Assembly: GCA_947462335.1 (NCBI GenBank)
Contig: OX381716.1
Coordinates: 2,097,438 to 2,161,437, forward strand
From: Harmothoe impar
Taxonomy: Eukaryota > Annelida > Polychaeta > Phyllodocida > Polynoidae
Reading direction: 5' to 3'
Length of the DNA: 64,000 bases
Shown here: piece after piece, positions 53,395 through 63,922 of the stretch
How positions within the stretch are numbered: position 1 is the first letter of the stretch
Layout: each line of letters begins with the position of its first letter
Translations under genes and position numbers: made by a program
The notes under the pieces: model-generated
The model's input: the letters and a program-made list of their open reading frames with translations, nothing else
What the model was told of the DNA's origin: nothing
Database searches by the model: none

Positions 53395-53545
53395 TTAGAG
53401 TGCCCCCCCACCCCCCTAGAGTGCCCCCCTCCCCCCTCCCCCCCTCCCCCCCCACCACCCGCCCCATGCATCCTAAAAGCGCCCCCCTCCCCATGCATCT
53501 TAAAGGGCCCCCCTCCCCCCCTCCCCTCCCCTCCCCCCCTTATAC
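53395..53545 (-). repeat. C-rich tract (G-quadruplex potential on minus)
   Basis: Repeated GTGCCCCCC, CCTCCCCCC and GCGCCCCCCTCCCC words, partly in units of about 30 bp including CCCCATGCATCTTAAA and the like. It produces an apparent proline-rich frame that is not a gene. Confidence 0.75.
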
Positions 53546-53679
53546 ACTCTAAAGAACGCTTCTACCTAGTTCAATAAGTCACTTCCAGTTGCTCGTAAAA
53601 CAATAAAAAATGAAAAAAAACAAAAAAAAACTTATATCGTAGTGTTTTTTATTAGTTTACCGAAAAAAATAAGAGACTC

Positions 53680-53716
53680 GCCTCCTCCTCCTCCTCCTCC
53701 TCCTCCTCCTCCTCCA
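53680..53716 (+). repeat. CTC trinucleotide microsatellite
   Basis: About twelve CTC units followed by a run of A. In the right terminal repeat only. Codes Arg in a spurious minus frame. Confidence 0.9.
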
Positions 53717-54198
53717 AAAAAAAAAGATATCACATTTTAAAGCCCGTGACCCCTTAAAGACGCTCATCTCTTCATTAAGTCGCGTGACGTCACTTCTTCT
53801 TCTGGTCACGTGATCAATCAGGTCACTTCCGGTCACGTGATCCTCAATCAGGTCACTCACTTCCGGTTGGCCATTAGGTCATGTGACGTCACTTCCGGTC
53901 ACGTGACTCATCAGGTCACTTCCGGTCACGTGATCCTAAAGTAGGTCACTTCCGGTCCCCTAAGTAGGTCATATGACGTCACTTCCGGTCCATAAGTAGG
54001 TCATATGACCTCACTTCCGGTCACGTGACCAAATGGCGGCCTCTGATTGGCTAACTAGGTCACGTGACCTCACCACTAATCCCCTAAGTAGGTCACTTCC
54101 GGTCACGTGACCAAATGGAGGCCTCTGATTGGCTGCAGGTCGATTGAGTAATAAACAGTACTTAACTATAGTCCCGTTCCGATACATACTATACTACT

Positions 54199-54204
54199 CT
54201 TACC
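54199..54204. repeat. 6-bp target-site duplication, right
   Basis: CTTACC, identical to 44,780-44,785, directly adjoining the last base of the right terminal repeat. Confidence 0.9.
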
Positions 54205-55127
54205 ATTCCACTAGGGGATAAAACCAAAACGCAGAGTGATAGATCAGTATCTATTCTACTACCCTGTATGTTTATTTTTATCAGCAAATGTAACATAAAA
54301 TTCGGAAATTGATTTTACTGGGTCTATATAAAATTATTTCATGTCTGTGTCCTATTCAATGCATTATATTTGATTAAATCAGAAGAAATTGTGGTTTGTA
54401 AAACCGCCAGTCTATAGATTGAGATGTTCTCTTTAAGATGGTACCAAACATGATATATAGTAAAGTGTGTCTATAAGATAAATATAATGAAAATGCCTAA
54501 ATACACTGCTACTGGTAGCAAGGTCATTATACTAGTACGCCCTAGTTTGTGAGTACAAGTACAGCTCTTTTAGGGCGTACTGTGATAGTGGTCATGTCCC
54601 CAACCTGTTGATAGGGTCGGTCGAGTGAAACAAACCTTTTTTTTGTCTTCTGTATGGGTGTTGGGCATATTGGCGTGGTGGGGGAGAGCAGTACAGCGCT
54701 AGCAGGGGGCAGGGAGGGGCTGTGGTCCAGGTGGTCTGGGGTTACTATTCTTACCAGAGAAATATCCCCCAAAAGGTTTGATTGTTAGCCACAGAAAGTG
54801 CATGATGCCTCGTTTAGGTTTTTGGTCAAAGGGGTTGTTCAATTTAAAAAAAAGTGAAATGTGAAGGCAGGATGATTCACATATCAGTGTAGGCCGCCTC
54901 TCGCTGCTTCCTCATTCACTCACTAGGGGGCGGGAGGGTTCCCTCTGGTTACCAAGGTGTGTTGCTATGGTACATGTAGGCTGGTTACTCCGTGGGACGC
55001 CTAGTGCCGCGTACAGCAGTCTACATGTATACGAAAACCTGCCGGACACCGGCTATAGCCGGCTCAAAGCTTACTGGTCCGGCAGAAAGTCTGTGTCTGC
55101 CGGCCCTAATGGCTGGCTATGATTCCT
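54205..55127. other. gene-free stretch
   Basis: No supported gene. TAGGGTCGGTCGAGTGAAACAAACCTTTTTT at about 54,613-54,643 recurs in shortened form from 7,018 and 43,800. Right flank of the large element. Confidence 0.3.
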
Positions 55128-55200
55128 GTCTACATGCCAGTTTTTACAGCTTGTAAATCAGACCATTATTAAGGTTTCTAGAGAGTAAACTAGAAAGCCT
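55128..55200 (+). repeat. dispersed repeat TTTTTACAGCTTGTAAATC
   Basis: ATGCCAGTTTTTACAGCTTG, TAAATC, CCATTATTAAGG and CTAGAGAG match 23,965-24,035. Confidence 0.6.
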
Positions 55201-55470
55201 GAATATTTTGTAGAAAGTTACCCAAAAGTAGACAATTGTAATTATCAAAATGATTTGAATATACCAGTAACCTTTATTCATGATCAATTCCTATGTAAAT
55301 TCTAGCTTTATAATAAATTTTCTTAATACAATCATTTCCTCTGGGTATCCGGGCCTGCAAACATTTAGCCGGGCCTGCAGAATAACAAATCTGCAGGACC
55401 GAATGTCCTGCAAGGCGAAAAACTGTTCATATAGACTGTCTTTAGTGGCTGCAGATAGAGGAATGATACC

Positions 55471-55760
55471 TCACACAGAAAAGTAAAGGTGTCAACTGTG
55501 TCTCCCACGTGGCTCTGATAAAATAAAGTCTCAAACTGCCAATGACTCTGCTAATATGAAGAGTCAACTTGAGTTAACTCTCTACCATCAGTGTCAACTT
55601 GAGCTGACTCTCTCCAATCAGTGTCAACCCAAGTTGACTCTCTACTATCAGTGTCAACCCAAGTTGACTCTTCACATAAGCAGAGGCAATAGCTGCTTGA
55701 CACTCCATTTTTACCAGAGCCACGTGGGAGACACAGTTGACTCCTTTACCTTTCTGTGTG
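55471..55760. repeat. MITE with CACACAGAAA ends and internal 30-bp repeats
   Basis: CACACAGAAAAGTAAAGG and GTCAACTGTGTCTCCCACGT at the left are mirrored by ACGTGGGAGACACAGTTGAC and CCTTTACCTTTCTGTGTG at the right. Between them, about four units of AGTGTCAACTTGAGCTGACT..CAATC type repeat in tandem, giving a periodic frame in both strands. Confidence 0.75.
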
Positions 55761-56063
55761 TACCCCTTACAATACATACAGTATAAAGGTTCAAGAGCCC
55801 CTTCCCATACTGAAGTGTCTGAATAAACAGCTGTGTGGACCATGACCCACTCCTCCCTGCACCGCTCAGTGAGTCAGTGACAGCTCGCCGGGAAAGTAGG
55901 GTAGATGCTTTTTCTTTTTTCTTATGTCTCTCCTTCCCCATAGAGGCCCTCAATGACCTTATCTTATAATGGACATGGGACATGAACCTCCCCATCCTGA
56001 CGCCTGACTAGTGTGGTGGACCCAAGACTCATGATGTAGGGATGCCAGTGCTGAGCGGTTCTG
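55761..56063. other. gene-free stretch
   Basis: Nothing recognisable. Confidence 0.3.
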
Positions 56064-56440
56064 TGCAGAGAAAGGAAACAGAGTCAAAAGGGAGTCCAGT
56101 CGTCCTCTAGAATGACTCTACTCTCTAGGAGAGCCCTGGCTAACTAAGGGAGTCTAGGTGACTGCCTGTGCACCCAACAGAGTCACCTTAAGTCTTAAGC
56201 TCCCTGACTCACCTAGGGGAGTCACCTAAGGGAGTCACATGGCTCCCTAACTCACCTAGGGGTGTCACCTAAGGGAGTCACATAGCTCCCTGACTCACCT
56301 AGGGGTGTCACCTAAGGGAGTCACATAGCTCCCTGACTCACCTAGGGGAGTCACCTAAGGGAGTCACATAGCTCCCTGACTCACCTAGGGGAGTCACCTA
56401 AGGGAGTCACATAGCTCCCTGGCTCACCTAAGGGTGGGGC
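56064..56440. repeat. GGGAGTC-family MITE with expanded core
   Basis: TGCAGAGAAAGGAAACAGAG with TCAAAAGGGAGTCCAG is the family left end. The core CACCTAGGGGAGTCACCTAA, GGGAGTCACATAGCTCCCTG, ACT is repeated about five times in units near 50 bp, and the right terminal repeat is missing. Confidence 0.7.
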
Positions 56441-57282
56441 CATTAATAGGCCCAATATGGCCCAAAATAGCCAATGTCGCCGTGTCGAATTTAAGGGTCT
56501 AAGGATATAAGGGTGTCACATAGCTCCCTGGCTCACCTAGGGGGGTCACATAAGGACTCTTTGTGAGCAGGTCTGAGGCTCTCTGAAGCACCAGGCCGTC
56601 CCGCCGCTGTACGAGCAGCTCGGGGTGTACTGAGGTGTACTGAGGGGTCTGGGAGCAGCTCGGGGAGCGCCGCACCGCTCTGTACGCCGGCACCTGCAGC
56701 AGCAGAGCCGGCAGCCTGTAACAGCCACCCCGGGGTAACACGGCTGCTGTAGGAGCAGCTCCATGGGGCTACTACTGCTACTGCTACAGCCCCGTGAGCT
56801 GCTCAGGAGCTGATCCCTACTACAGCTCCGTCTGTGAGCTTCATATGAGCTGCTCCTATTGACGCACTGTCCGTGAGCTGCTCTGTGACACTATAGGGCT
56901 CTGTGGTATTGGGTATGAGGAGGGGGGGGAGGAGGAGGAGTCACTCACCCAGTAACGACCTGTGAGAACTGCTATACTGACTGTAGATAGAACAGTGTGA
57001 AGCCGCATGTAACCCATACAGCACCCATCTACTATATATGTATAGGCCAATAGCTGGATGCATTATCCACCAATGACATAATTCCCTCTATTCACTGCGG
57101 AATTCTTCGGGTGCATTATGTAACAACTAGTACCCATTGTGACAGCTGTTATCAATGCTTGATCAAGTAATGGCTGCGCCCACTGGACAATATGCTTTAC
57201 CCCTATAGGGTACCGGTACACAGGTGGCATCCTTAGACACTGATACCAGTCTAAGTACTGGGGTGGATGGATGTGGTGTGAA
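56441..57282. other. gene-free stretch
   Basis: A short CATGTC-word repeat (56,440-56,510) and, from 56,560 to 56,900, AGCTGCTC/GAGCAGCT words in both orientations. The open frames there follow these words and show no domain. Confidence 0.35.
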
Positions 57283-57674
57283 CCCGGGGGGGCCACTCCC
57301 TCAGATTTGGATCCCATGTGTGAACACGATTCTAAGGAAAAGGTTCCGTTTTTGGGTCCTAGGCACCTTGATAAGGAGTGCTTTTTAAGCAAATTTTGGG
57401 AGAAAGGGGTACATTTTCAGAGCTTTGAAGGGTAATTTTTACTTTATTTTCTTATAATATTTCTTGGTCACCCTTGAGAAGGGGATTTTTCGCAGTGTGA
57501 CTCGTAATTAGGGTGTATTTTCCAGGGTCATCTGTGAATTAGGTCTGTTTTCTTGCTAATTTTCCCTTAAAAGGGTATGATTTTTGACAATTACGCCCCT
57601 TGATAAGGGTACCAGATTTGAGGTGATGCTCACACATAGTGACTATAGAACAGATAGGGAGTGGCCCCCCCGGG
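57283..57674. mobile_element. hAT-like MITE with 8-bp duplication GGTGTGAA
   Basis: CCCGGGGGGGCCACTCCCT at the left end and its exact reverse at the right, flanked directly by GGTGTGAA at 57,275-57,282 and 57,675-57,682. An 8-bp duplication is typical of hAT (also P) elements. The interior, 350 bp, has no transposase frame. Confidence 0.85.
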
Positions 57675-57682
57675 GGTGTGAA

Positions 57683-58578
57683 GTACCCAGCAGTGTACTC
57701 CCACACAGCAGCACCAGCAGGCTATTTAACAGCTGATAACTCACCCCCACCTCCTCGGGCCGTCTAGTGTACTATATAGCGCTGTAACTGCTGGGGACTT
57801 GTTGCCACAACCACTGACACTGTGTGTAGATTGACACTGGCAATCCATTCCTGTTCCGGTCCTGCTCTCTTAGGATCTCTTAGTCTGTTCCTGCCAAGCT
57901 ATAGTGTGTGTGAGTGTGATCACGATAGAGTGCAAGCTCAGAACTAACATGGCCGCCTATATGGAGTTCCCAAATTATCGCTATAGTCTGTACACACCCA
58001 CCCATACTATGTAATGTTAATCTTCTGCATTCTGAATTGGCAAATAGGATTATTATCATCATGTCTGAGAAATGTATATAGTGGCTGTACATATTCTATT
58101 GTACAATCACCATGGGTTGAAAACCTTAAGTATGTTCCGCATCCAGGCCTGTTTGCTAATACTAATAAAGCCATTCCTGGGATGCCATGAACAGACTTCT
58201 GTTCTATGCCCACCTCCCCAGTCTCTATGCCACGAGTACTTAATTTATACTACAACAGCTGGCCTTATCTTTGGTCAAATTGGCAAGAATATTACAAATA
58301 TATCAAGACAAGGATGTCCTCAGCTCTGCTGTTATCAGACTTTAACGGCCTGGTATATAAACGATGTAAAGAACCCAGGAGGGCTTCCCACCCTACACCG
58401 CTACAGCACAAGAGGTTATATAATTCCCTGCACTACTATACTCCTGGTAATACTGGCAGGGTAGGGGGGTCTTCCCACCCTACAGCACATGAACAACAAC
58501 AGGTGCCTATCCTGCTAATACCAACAGGAGGAAACGGGAGAGACTGGTGTGTAGGAGCTCACTGGTGTCATATCATCC
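57683..58578. other. gene-free stretch
   Basis: Frames of up to 157 codons at 58,072-58,679 show no recognisable domain and overlap each other in different frames. GAACTAACATGGCCGCCTAT matches 14,660-14,690. No gene is called. Confidence 0.35.
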
Positions 58579-58978
58579 CTGGGGGGTACTCAGTACAGGA
58601 ATGGGTACCAACTGCGGTAACGACCCCGAAGAGCTGTCGCTGTGCGCGTGCCGAAGCAAGAAAAAAGGGGGGCTGTTAATCACATAAAAGTAAAAAATTA
58701 GGGGTTGTCAATGACTGGAAAGAACTAAATCAGGGGCTGGCACAATTGAAATAGAAACGATGAACCCTTAAATCTCATACATGACTTGAGAAATCTATAT
58801 AATTCCAAAATAACCACATTATAAAACAGTGGGCCGTCAGCTGACTTTTTAGCAAATAGGGGGCTATAAAAATAATGCACATTTTCAAGGGGCTGTCAAA
58901 TGACCAAATAGGGGGGGGGCTGTAGTTTCGCAGTTGGTACCTAGCATCAAAGAGTGACTACCCCCCCCCCCCCGGGCA
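58579..58978. repeat. second repeat with GGGGGGTACTCA ends
   Basis: CCCTGGGGGGTACTCAGTAC at the left and GAGTGACTACCCCCCCCCCC at the right. Interior GGGGGCTGTAGTTTCGCAGT matches the reverse arrangement near 21,990-22,015. Confidence 0.5.
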
Positions 58979-59437
58979 TATCATCAACAGCTGATAATCT
59001 CCCTGTGTCTGAGACAGTAGGACATTTACCCCTGCTACTCTATATACTGAAGGGTGCCCAGTGTACAGGCAGAGGGGACCAGTGTAGAGTAGGGAGGCTG
59101 AGATAGGTCCCCCCCCCCCCCCACACACACACACCCAGGACCCTGGAGTAAATAGCCTTACTGACACCTGCCGTATCCCCTGTGTACACCCCCCTGGTTG
59201 TGGAGCCCCCCCACCCACCCCCCTATACACCCCCTCACCTACAGGAGGGCCCTGGGCCGGTAGGGGGAGGTAGTGTGCTGATATACCTCATGTCAGACTT
59301 CCTGACCAGGACCCTGACTGTGAGGTCATCACTGCCTTGATTAATTATGGTATCAATTTAAACATTATCGCTCCCGCTCTAGTATTCTTGGGAGCAGGAG
59401 GCCTCGTTGCTTATGCCAAGCAAAGGGTCTAGCTACG
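58979..59437. other. gene-free stretch
   Basis: No gene. C-runs at 59,109 and CACACACACA beyond. Contains no recognised exon of the downstream gene. Confidence 0.3.
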
Positions 59438-59616
59438 TAGGCAATGTACTGGAAAAAGTCACCTTTTTGCAATTTTCTCTTCAAATATTGGTACTAGAAC
59501 ATCTCCATTATAGAGGATGTTTTGAATATCTTTCAGATTTTGCAATGCATTTTGTTGTCGGTTAACTAGATCTCTAGCGATAAGGATTCTAACACCTTTT
59601 TCTAGTACATTGCCTA
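59438..59616. repeat. 179-bp MITE with TAGGCAATGTACTGG ends
   Basis: TAGGCAATGTACTGGAAAAAG at the left and CTTTTTCTAGTACATTGCCTA at the right, one mismatch. TA flanks are possible. Non-coding interior. Confidence 0.7.
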
Positions 59617-60112
59617 GTGGTATCTAGACCCCTCTGGGGAGGTGTTATCTTTGGAGAGATAAGCCTCATATGCGTCACGCTGTACTGTGTGGCGTACGTT
59701 CTGCTCCCGAGAATATTTCACTTTAACACCAACTACTAGTACTAGTAAACTTCACCCCTTGAACCTGGCCCATTAAGCTCATCTTTTACTACCTTCAGTG
59801 GTCATTTTATGACACAGGCAGTTGTGTGGGTGACCTCCTCCAGGGGCTCTAATATCCATAACTAATGCCCTTACCCTACTGTATTAAGAAATCCCTGTGT
59901 CGGCCTCGCCAGCTACACTGTAAAAAATAGATGTACTTTCTACAAGGATCCAATGTAAAACGCTACGGTGATTCACCGTTATCCTGAAAACATTGAAGCA
60001 TTGTAAATAGCAAATAGTTTACGGTGAATCAGTGTAATGTGGCTACATCTTGTATAGGAGATTCAAATAACCGGGATTCAACGTAGTTTGCGTTTTTTGC
60101 GTATACCATCAG
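59617..60112. other. intron or intergenic, with ACTGTAAAAAA repeat
   Basis: From about 59,922 the sequence ACACTGTAAAAAATAGATG, followed by ACGGTGATTCACCGTTATCC, is related to the segment at 63,590-63,922. It ends in a splice acceptor (GCGTATACCATCAG) at 60,112. Confidence 0.4.
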
Positions 60113-62340
60113 GTGGAGCCACATAAGTTATATTCTGCCACAGATTTTGATTTGGGAATCCCCTACACAGGAAGTGATGTCATCAACTTGGGGAATCCTC
60201 TCAGGCAGGAATGGACATGGGCTATTAAAATAAAGCAGGTAAGTAAATCTGCATGCATCCATGAATGTATGGCTTATTTTGAACCAGAACTATTCTGCAA
60301 TGGAAGTTAGGTTCTTGAAGATTATGCTGAGTGAAGAATTATGTAGTATCTGCCTAACAGGAGACCATTGGAGGGCAAATTATATTTGGGTTTTCCCTGA
60401 GTATAGGTCCCCCACTGAACAGTGCACAGGTGTAAGGGTGGGAGGAGGGAGGTGGCATTAGTACTAAACCTGGAGATCTCCCTGCACAGCCAGAACGGTA
60501 CATATACATGTCTAATGTATACAACCCCCTCTCCCAATCGGGGGAATATAGGGAAGTGGGAAATTTGTCTATAAAAAGCTTATTTGGCGAGAAAAAGGTT
60601 CGAAATCGCAAAGAAGTGAAATTTCCCTTAGAACACCCTATTTGGCGAGAAAAAAGTTCGAAATCGCAAAAAAGTGAAATTTCCCTTAAAACACCCTATT
60701 TGACGAGAAAAAAGTTCGAAATCGATAAAAAGTGAAATTTCCCTAAAAACACCCTATTTGGCGAGAAAAAAGTTCGAAATCGCAAAAAAAGTGAAATTTC
60801 CCTAAAAACACCCTATTTGGCGGGAAAAAAGTTCGAAATCGCAAAAAAGTGAAATTTTCCTAAAAACACCCTATTTGGCGAGAAAACAGTTCAAAATCGC
60901 AAAAAAGTGAAATTTCCCTAAAAACACCCTATTTGGCAAGAAAAAAGTTCAAAATCGCAAAAAAGTGAAATTTCCCTTAAAGTACCCTATTTGACGAGAA
61001 AAAAGTTCGAAATCGCAAAAAAGTGAAATTTCCCTAAAACACCCTATTTGGCGAGAAAAAGTTCGAAATTGCAAAACGTGAAATTTCCTTAAAAATGGCT
61101 AGTTTGGCGAGAGAAAAAAATGAAAATGTGAGAAAGTGAAATTTCTCTAAAATGGCTGGTTTGGCAAGAAAAATGTTGGAAAACCTGAAAACTGTGAAAT
61201 TTCCCTTAAAAGTGGAGGGGGGGTTATCTCGAGTGTAGAAGTGCATTAGATACTCATAGTATGGTGTAGGGGATATGGCTATAGGAGTGTATCAGGTTAG
61301 TGGTACATAGATGGAATATACCAGTTAAAGTGGCTATATCAGACTTTTTTTTCTGAATTACAAATCTTACTTATAATGTGTTGCAAGTCATGTATCATGA
61401 TCCGCCATTTAAACAGTGGACCAACATCCACTGTCAATATAATGTTGCCCAATTATTGGCTTCATGCTGGGCAAACTCCAGGTATATGAGGTGATAATAA
61501 TGATAATGATCATAATTGATAAGTCTATTCTGTTGCAGGAGAGGTCTTGACTGCAAGTCAGTTCATGGTGGCCACCGATGGAGTGGTCACCATGCAGGTG
61601 GCCACTTTCAAACAGCATTGGGGATGCTCTGTGCACTGCTCTACAATCTAAACATCCATTACCCAGAGATTGTGGCTGCCACACTTGAATTCATCCAAAG
61701 GTATTAGTTAAAAGATGCTTTGACATATGAAACTTTACCAATGGTTTAATAAGATAAAGAGAAACATTATATAAATGACTGTATGCTGACCATTTAAGGT
61801 TAACATAATGCTTTAACCCCTTGTACTATCTTTATGCATGACTTTTGTGCTCCATTAATGGTATATCATAATTGTGCAACAGTTTTTAGATGGAGTGTGT
61901 GAAAATGCATTTCCTGGTGTTTCCTGGTGTGTGAAAGATATAAAATAGAAGATTAGCAAGAGCTCTAAGATTAAACTCTATATCAACAGTTAATGCAGTT
62001 CAATAAGTGAAAAGAAGATACATAATTATGTACTAGATTGCAAACATATATCTCAATATTCTTATAGTCCATTTTAAGTACACTAGCAATGCGAAAGTTA
62101 CAAATAATGAAATTAATTAATTGATTCAGTGGACTGCATGATTCATAAATTATAACAAATGTTCTGTCCATGATCCAAGCTCAATGAATCATACCTCACA
62201 CTCATTTCATTTTCAGATGTTTCCTGAAAATCAGCCTGACGGGTGGATCAAAATCTGCCAAGAAGAAGGCAGTGGCAGGGCCTCACCGTCGGGTTCTAAC
62301 TTTAACAACGATGTTTAATAACCATAAAGATGTGGACTGA
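60113..62340 (+). CDS. last four exons of an unidentified gene
   Basis: Exons inferred at 60,113-60,238, 61,417-61,481, 61,539-61,700 and 62,217-62,340. Acceptors: ATACCATCAG, CATTTAAACAG, TCTGTTGCAG and CATTTTCAG. Donors: CAGGTAAGT, CAGGTATAT and AAGGTATTA. Phases agree throughout (0, 2, 2), yielding a C-terminal part of about 158 residues ending at TGA 62,338-62,340. Visible features: IPYTGSDVINLGNPLRQEW in exon 1; HCQYNVAQLLASCWANS in exon 2; a His/Gly-rich bend (GGHRWSGHHAGGHFQ) and a hydrophobic helix (LYNLNIHYPEIVAATLEFI) in exon 3; a basic tail (SAKKKAVAGPHRR) in exon 4. I do not recognise the family. The second intron is only 57 bp, which is short. Earlier exons lie upstream or outside the window. 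Confidence 0.55.
60579..61215 (+). repeat. 58-bp tandem array, about 11 copies, inside an intron
   Basis: The unit is CCTATTTGGCGAGAAAAAAG, TTCGAAATCGCAAAAAAGTG, AAATTTCCCTAAAAACAC. The first eight or nine copies are very similar; those after about 61,070 decay. It lies between the first and second inferred exons. The periodic frames with LFGEKK-type words are artefacts. Confidence 0.95.
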
Positions 62341-63144
62341 GTAAAGGGTTATTAAGTCCACATTTTTCTTAAAGGGTCCCGATAGGTAGAATCAAAGAGA
62401 CATTTTATCATCTATAGTGCAGGAGATATGTATTAAGTATGTACACATTATACATCTGCTTAAGGCCACTCAAATAAAAAGTGGTTTCTTATTTCCGCGC
62501 GCATCATAAAAATTGTGATTAGGGGAAAATGTTGAAATTAAAGAAATGTTGGCAAGTTTGGTATCAAATTAAAGCTTATGCTGTCGGTAATGCAGTCAGC
62601 TAGGAATAGATTGCTCTATCACAACTTTTGGGGATCTATAAAAACTGAATTACTAAAATATAAAAATTGATCATGAAAAGTCTTAATTTTCCTATATATT
62701 TAGGCCCCAAGCAAAAGAATTAAGCACATTATGGGTGGGTTGTTAGATTAATTTTGGTATTAAATTGATATCAAATCATTGCTTTGATAAAATTAGACAT
62801 ATTAGACATCATTGGATCATAAATTCCCACTTAATATTTTTGTCAATACCTGGAAAGTTTTTTTATTATTATTACTATTATCATTATTGAATTTCATCAT
62901 ATATGCAGGCAATAAAGTAACCATATATCAGTCAAAATCCTTAAAAAGAACGTTTTTGATCTATTTTCACTCTCATTTCATTCCATGACACCAATATCCA
63001 AAGATCCTAACCAGAAATCTGTTTAATGAAAAGAATCCAATCCAATTATGTCTAATATGTGAAATCTCTCAAGGCAATGATTGAATACTAAATTAATACC
63101 AAAATTGATATATAATTATTATTTACCCTAAAACCCTACCTTAA
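62341..63144. other. 3' flank of the unidentified gene, AT-rich
   Basis: An AATAAA at 62,475 could serve as its polyadenylation signal. At 62,464-62,715 sequence related to the MITE at 428-751 is present (AAGGCCACTCAAATAAAAAG, TGGTTTCTTATTT, later TTTCCTATATATTTAGG). No gene. Confidence 0.4.
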
Positions 63145-63236
63145 AAAGGGCCCCAAATATCTGTTGGTTCCCCCCCCCCCCCTCAAATCGTCCAATGACC
63201 CCCACCCCTGTTGTTAAAAAAATGAGCACTCCCATA
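63145..63236. repeat. G/C-run MITE, right-end fragment
   Basis: CCCCAAATATCTGTTGGTTC, a C-run, and CCCTGTTGTTAAAAAAATGA with GCACTCCC correspond to the right third of the family. The left end is missing. Confidence 0.6.
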
Positions 63237-63589
63237 GTGCCACCCAAACAATATTCGTCAAACAAATCGAGTTGATTACTGGGATATACGAGAGAGCACA
63301 AGCCAATCTATATATATTATTACATATATGTGTGTGTGCTAAAATTGGAATAAACTGTTGCATAAGTTGTACACTGTGTTCCTTTTGGTGAATTATTTTC
63401 TTTATAGCCTTTTCACACTTTGAGTACCTATTAATCATCAATAATTCAGCAATATATGTGACATCGTCCAGGAAAAGGGAAACTTAATGAACCCTGTAAT
63501 AAGGCCCCTTTTCACATAACATCCCACATATGGCTAGCAAAGAAAGTGGATAATTGTCTGGTAAACAACAAGGAAAAAACATCAAACCG
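63237..63589. other. gene-free stretch
   Basis: No supported gene; TATATATATTA and GTGTGTGTG microsatellite-like words at about 63,310-63,340. Confidence 0.3.
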
Positions 63590-63922
63590 TACAAATAACG
63601 GTGAATCTGTGCCATAAAAACCGGGACCTCGTTGAACAGACATGGATTTACCGTAAAATCATGTTAAATATTAGTCACTTCATGTGGAAACAAAACGCTG
63701 ATTCATTGTAGTTTTTCGATAAAACAGTGAATAACCGTATATTTAAACATTAAGTTACCGTAATACCACTGCTAAATAAACACAGAATCTCTGTAAATTG
63801 AGAACGCTGAATCTCCGTCAAATTAACGGTGACAGTTCCCCGTAAAAAAAACGCTGAAAGCGATGTCCCGAAAGTTGCCGGTGATTCACCGTCATTTTGA
63901 CGACATTTTTTTTACAGTGTAG
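63590..63922. repeat. repeat rich in CGGTGAATC/GATTCACCG words
   Basis: TAACGGTGAATCTGTGCC, GGTGATTCACCGTCATTTTG and other ACGGT/ACCGT words alternate over 330 bp, ending in TTTTTTTTACAGTGTAG. Its vocabulary matches 59,922-60,060. An irregular MITE or decayed satellite. Confidence 0.5.

Larger units (their letters stand above)
44786..54198. mobile_element. compact Polinton-like element with PolB, PC4-like and death-domain genes
   Basis: The element is 9,413 bp long. Its ends start AGTAGTATAGTATGTATCGG in inverted orientation and are flanked by perfect CTTACC duplications. The outer 128 bp of the two ends differ at one base. Genes: family-B DNA polymerase (minus), protein with PC4-like domains (minus), tandem death-domain protein (plus). 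Usual Polintons are 15-20 kb and carry an integrase, FtsK-like ATPase, cysteine protease and capsid genes; I find none of these. Possible explanations are a deletion derivative mobilised in trans, or a separate lineage that borrows an integrase. Intact frames, near-identical ends and an intact duplication argue for recent insertion. Confidence 0.9.
53150..54198. repeat. right terminal inverted repeat, expanded
   Basis: Starts at the death-domain stop. TTTTATTTTCATACGTCTTC pairs with the left end at 45,300. Between about 53,230 and 53,760 there is extra sequence absent on the left: a 42-bp palindrome, C-runs and a CTC microsatellite. From 53,770 outward it again mirrors the left repeat, with about eight TCACTTCCGG words, CACGTGA and TGACGTCA. 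The outer 128 bp are almost identical to the left end. Confidence 0.85.

Noticed and set aside
53241..53577. Proline- or glycine-rich frames on both strands
   Set aside because: Generated by C-runs and the palindrome in the right terminal repeat; no domain and no conservation expected.
44786..54198. Integrase, packaging ATPase, protease or capsid genes in the element
   Set aside because: All frames over 60 codons were read; none shows a DDE integrase, Walker A ATPase, adenain-like protease or jelly-roll signature.
58206..58679. 157-codon frame as a gene
   Set aside because: It overlaps another frame, has no recognisable domain, and ends in a repeat-derived region.
61388..61481. Alternative longer exon 2 of the unidentified gene
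   Set aside because: Its acceptor at 61,387 would need an exon leaving one base, which does not match exon 1; the acceptor at 61,416 does.
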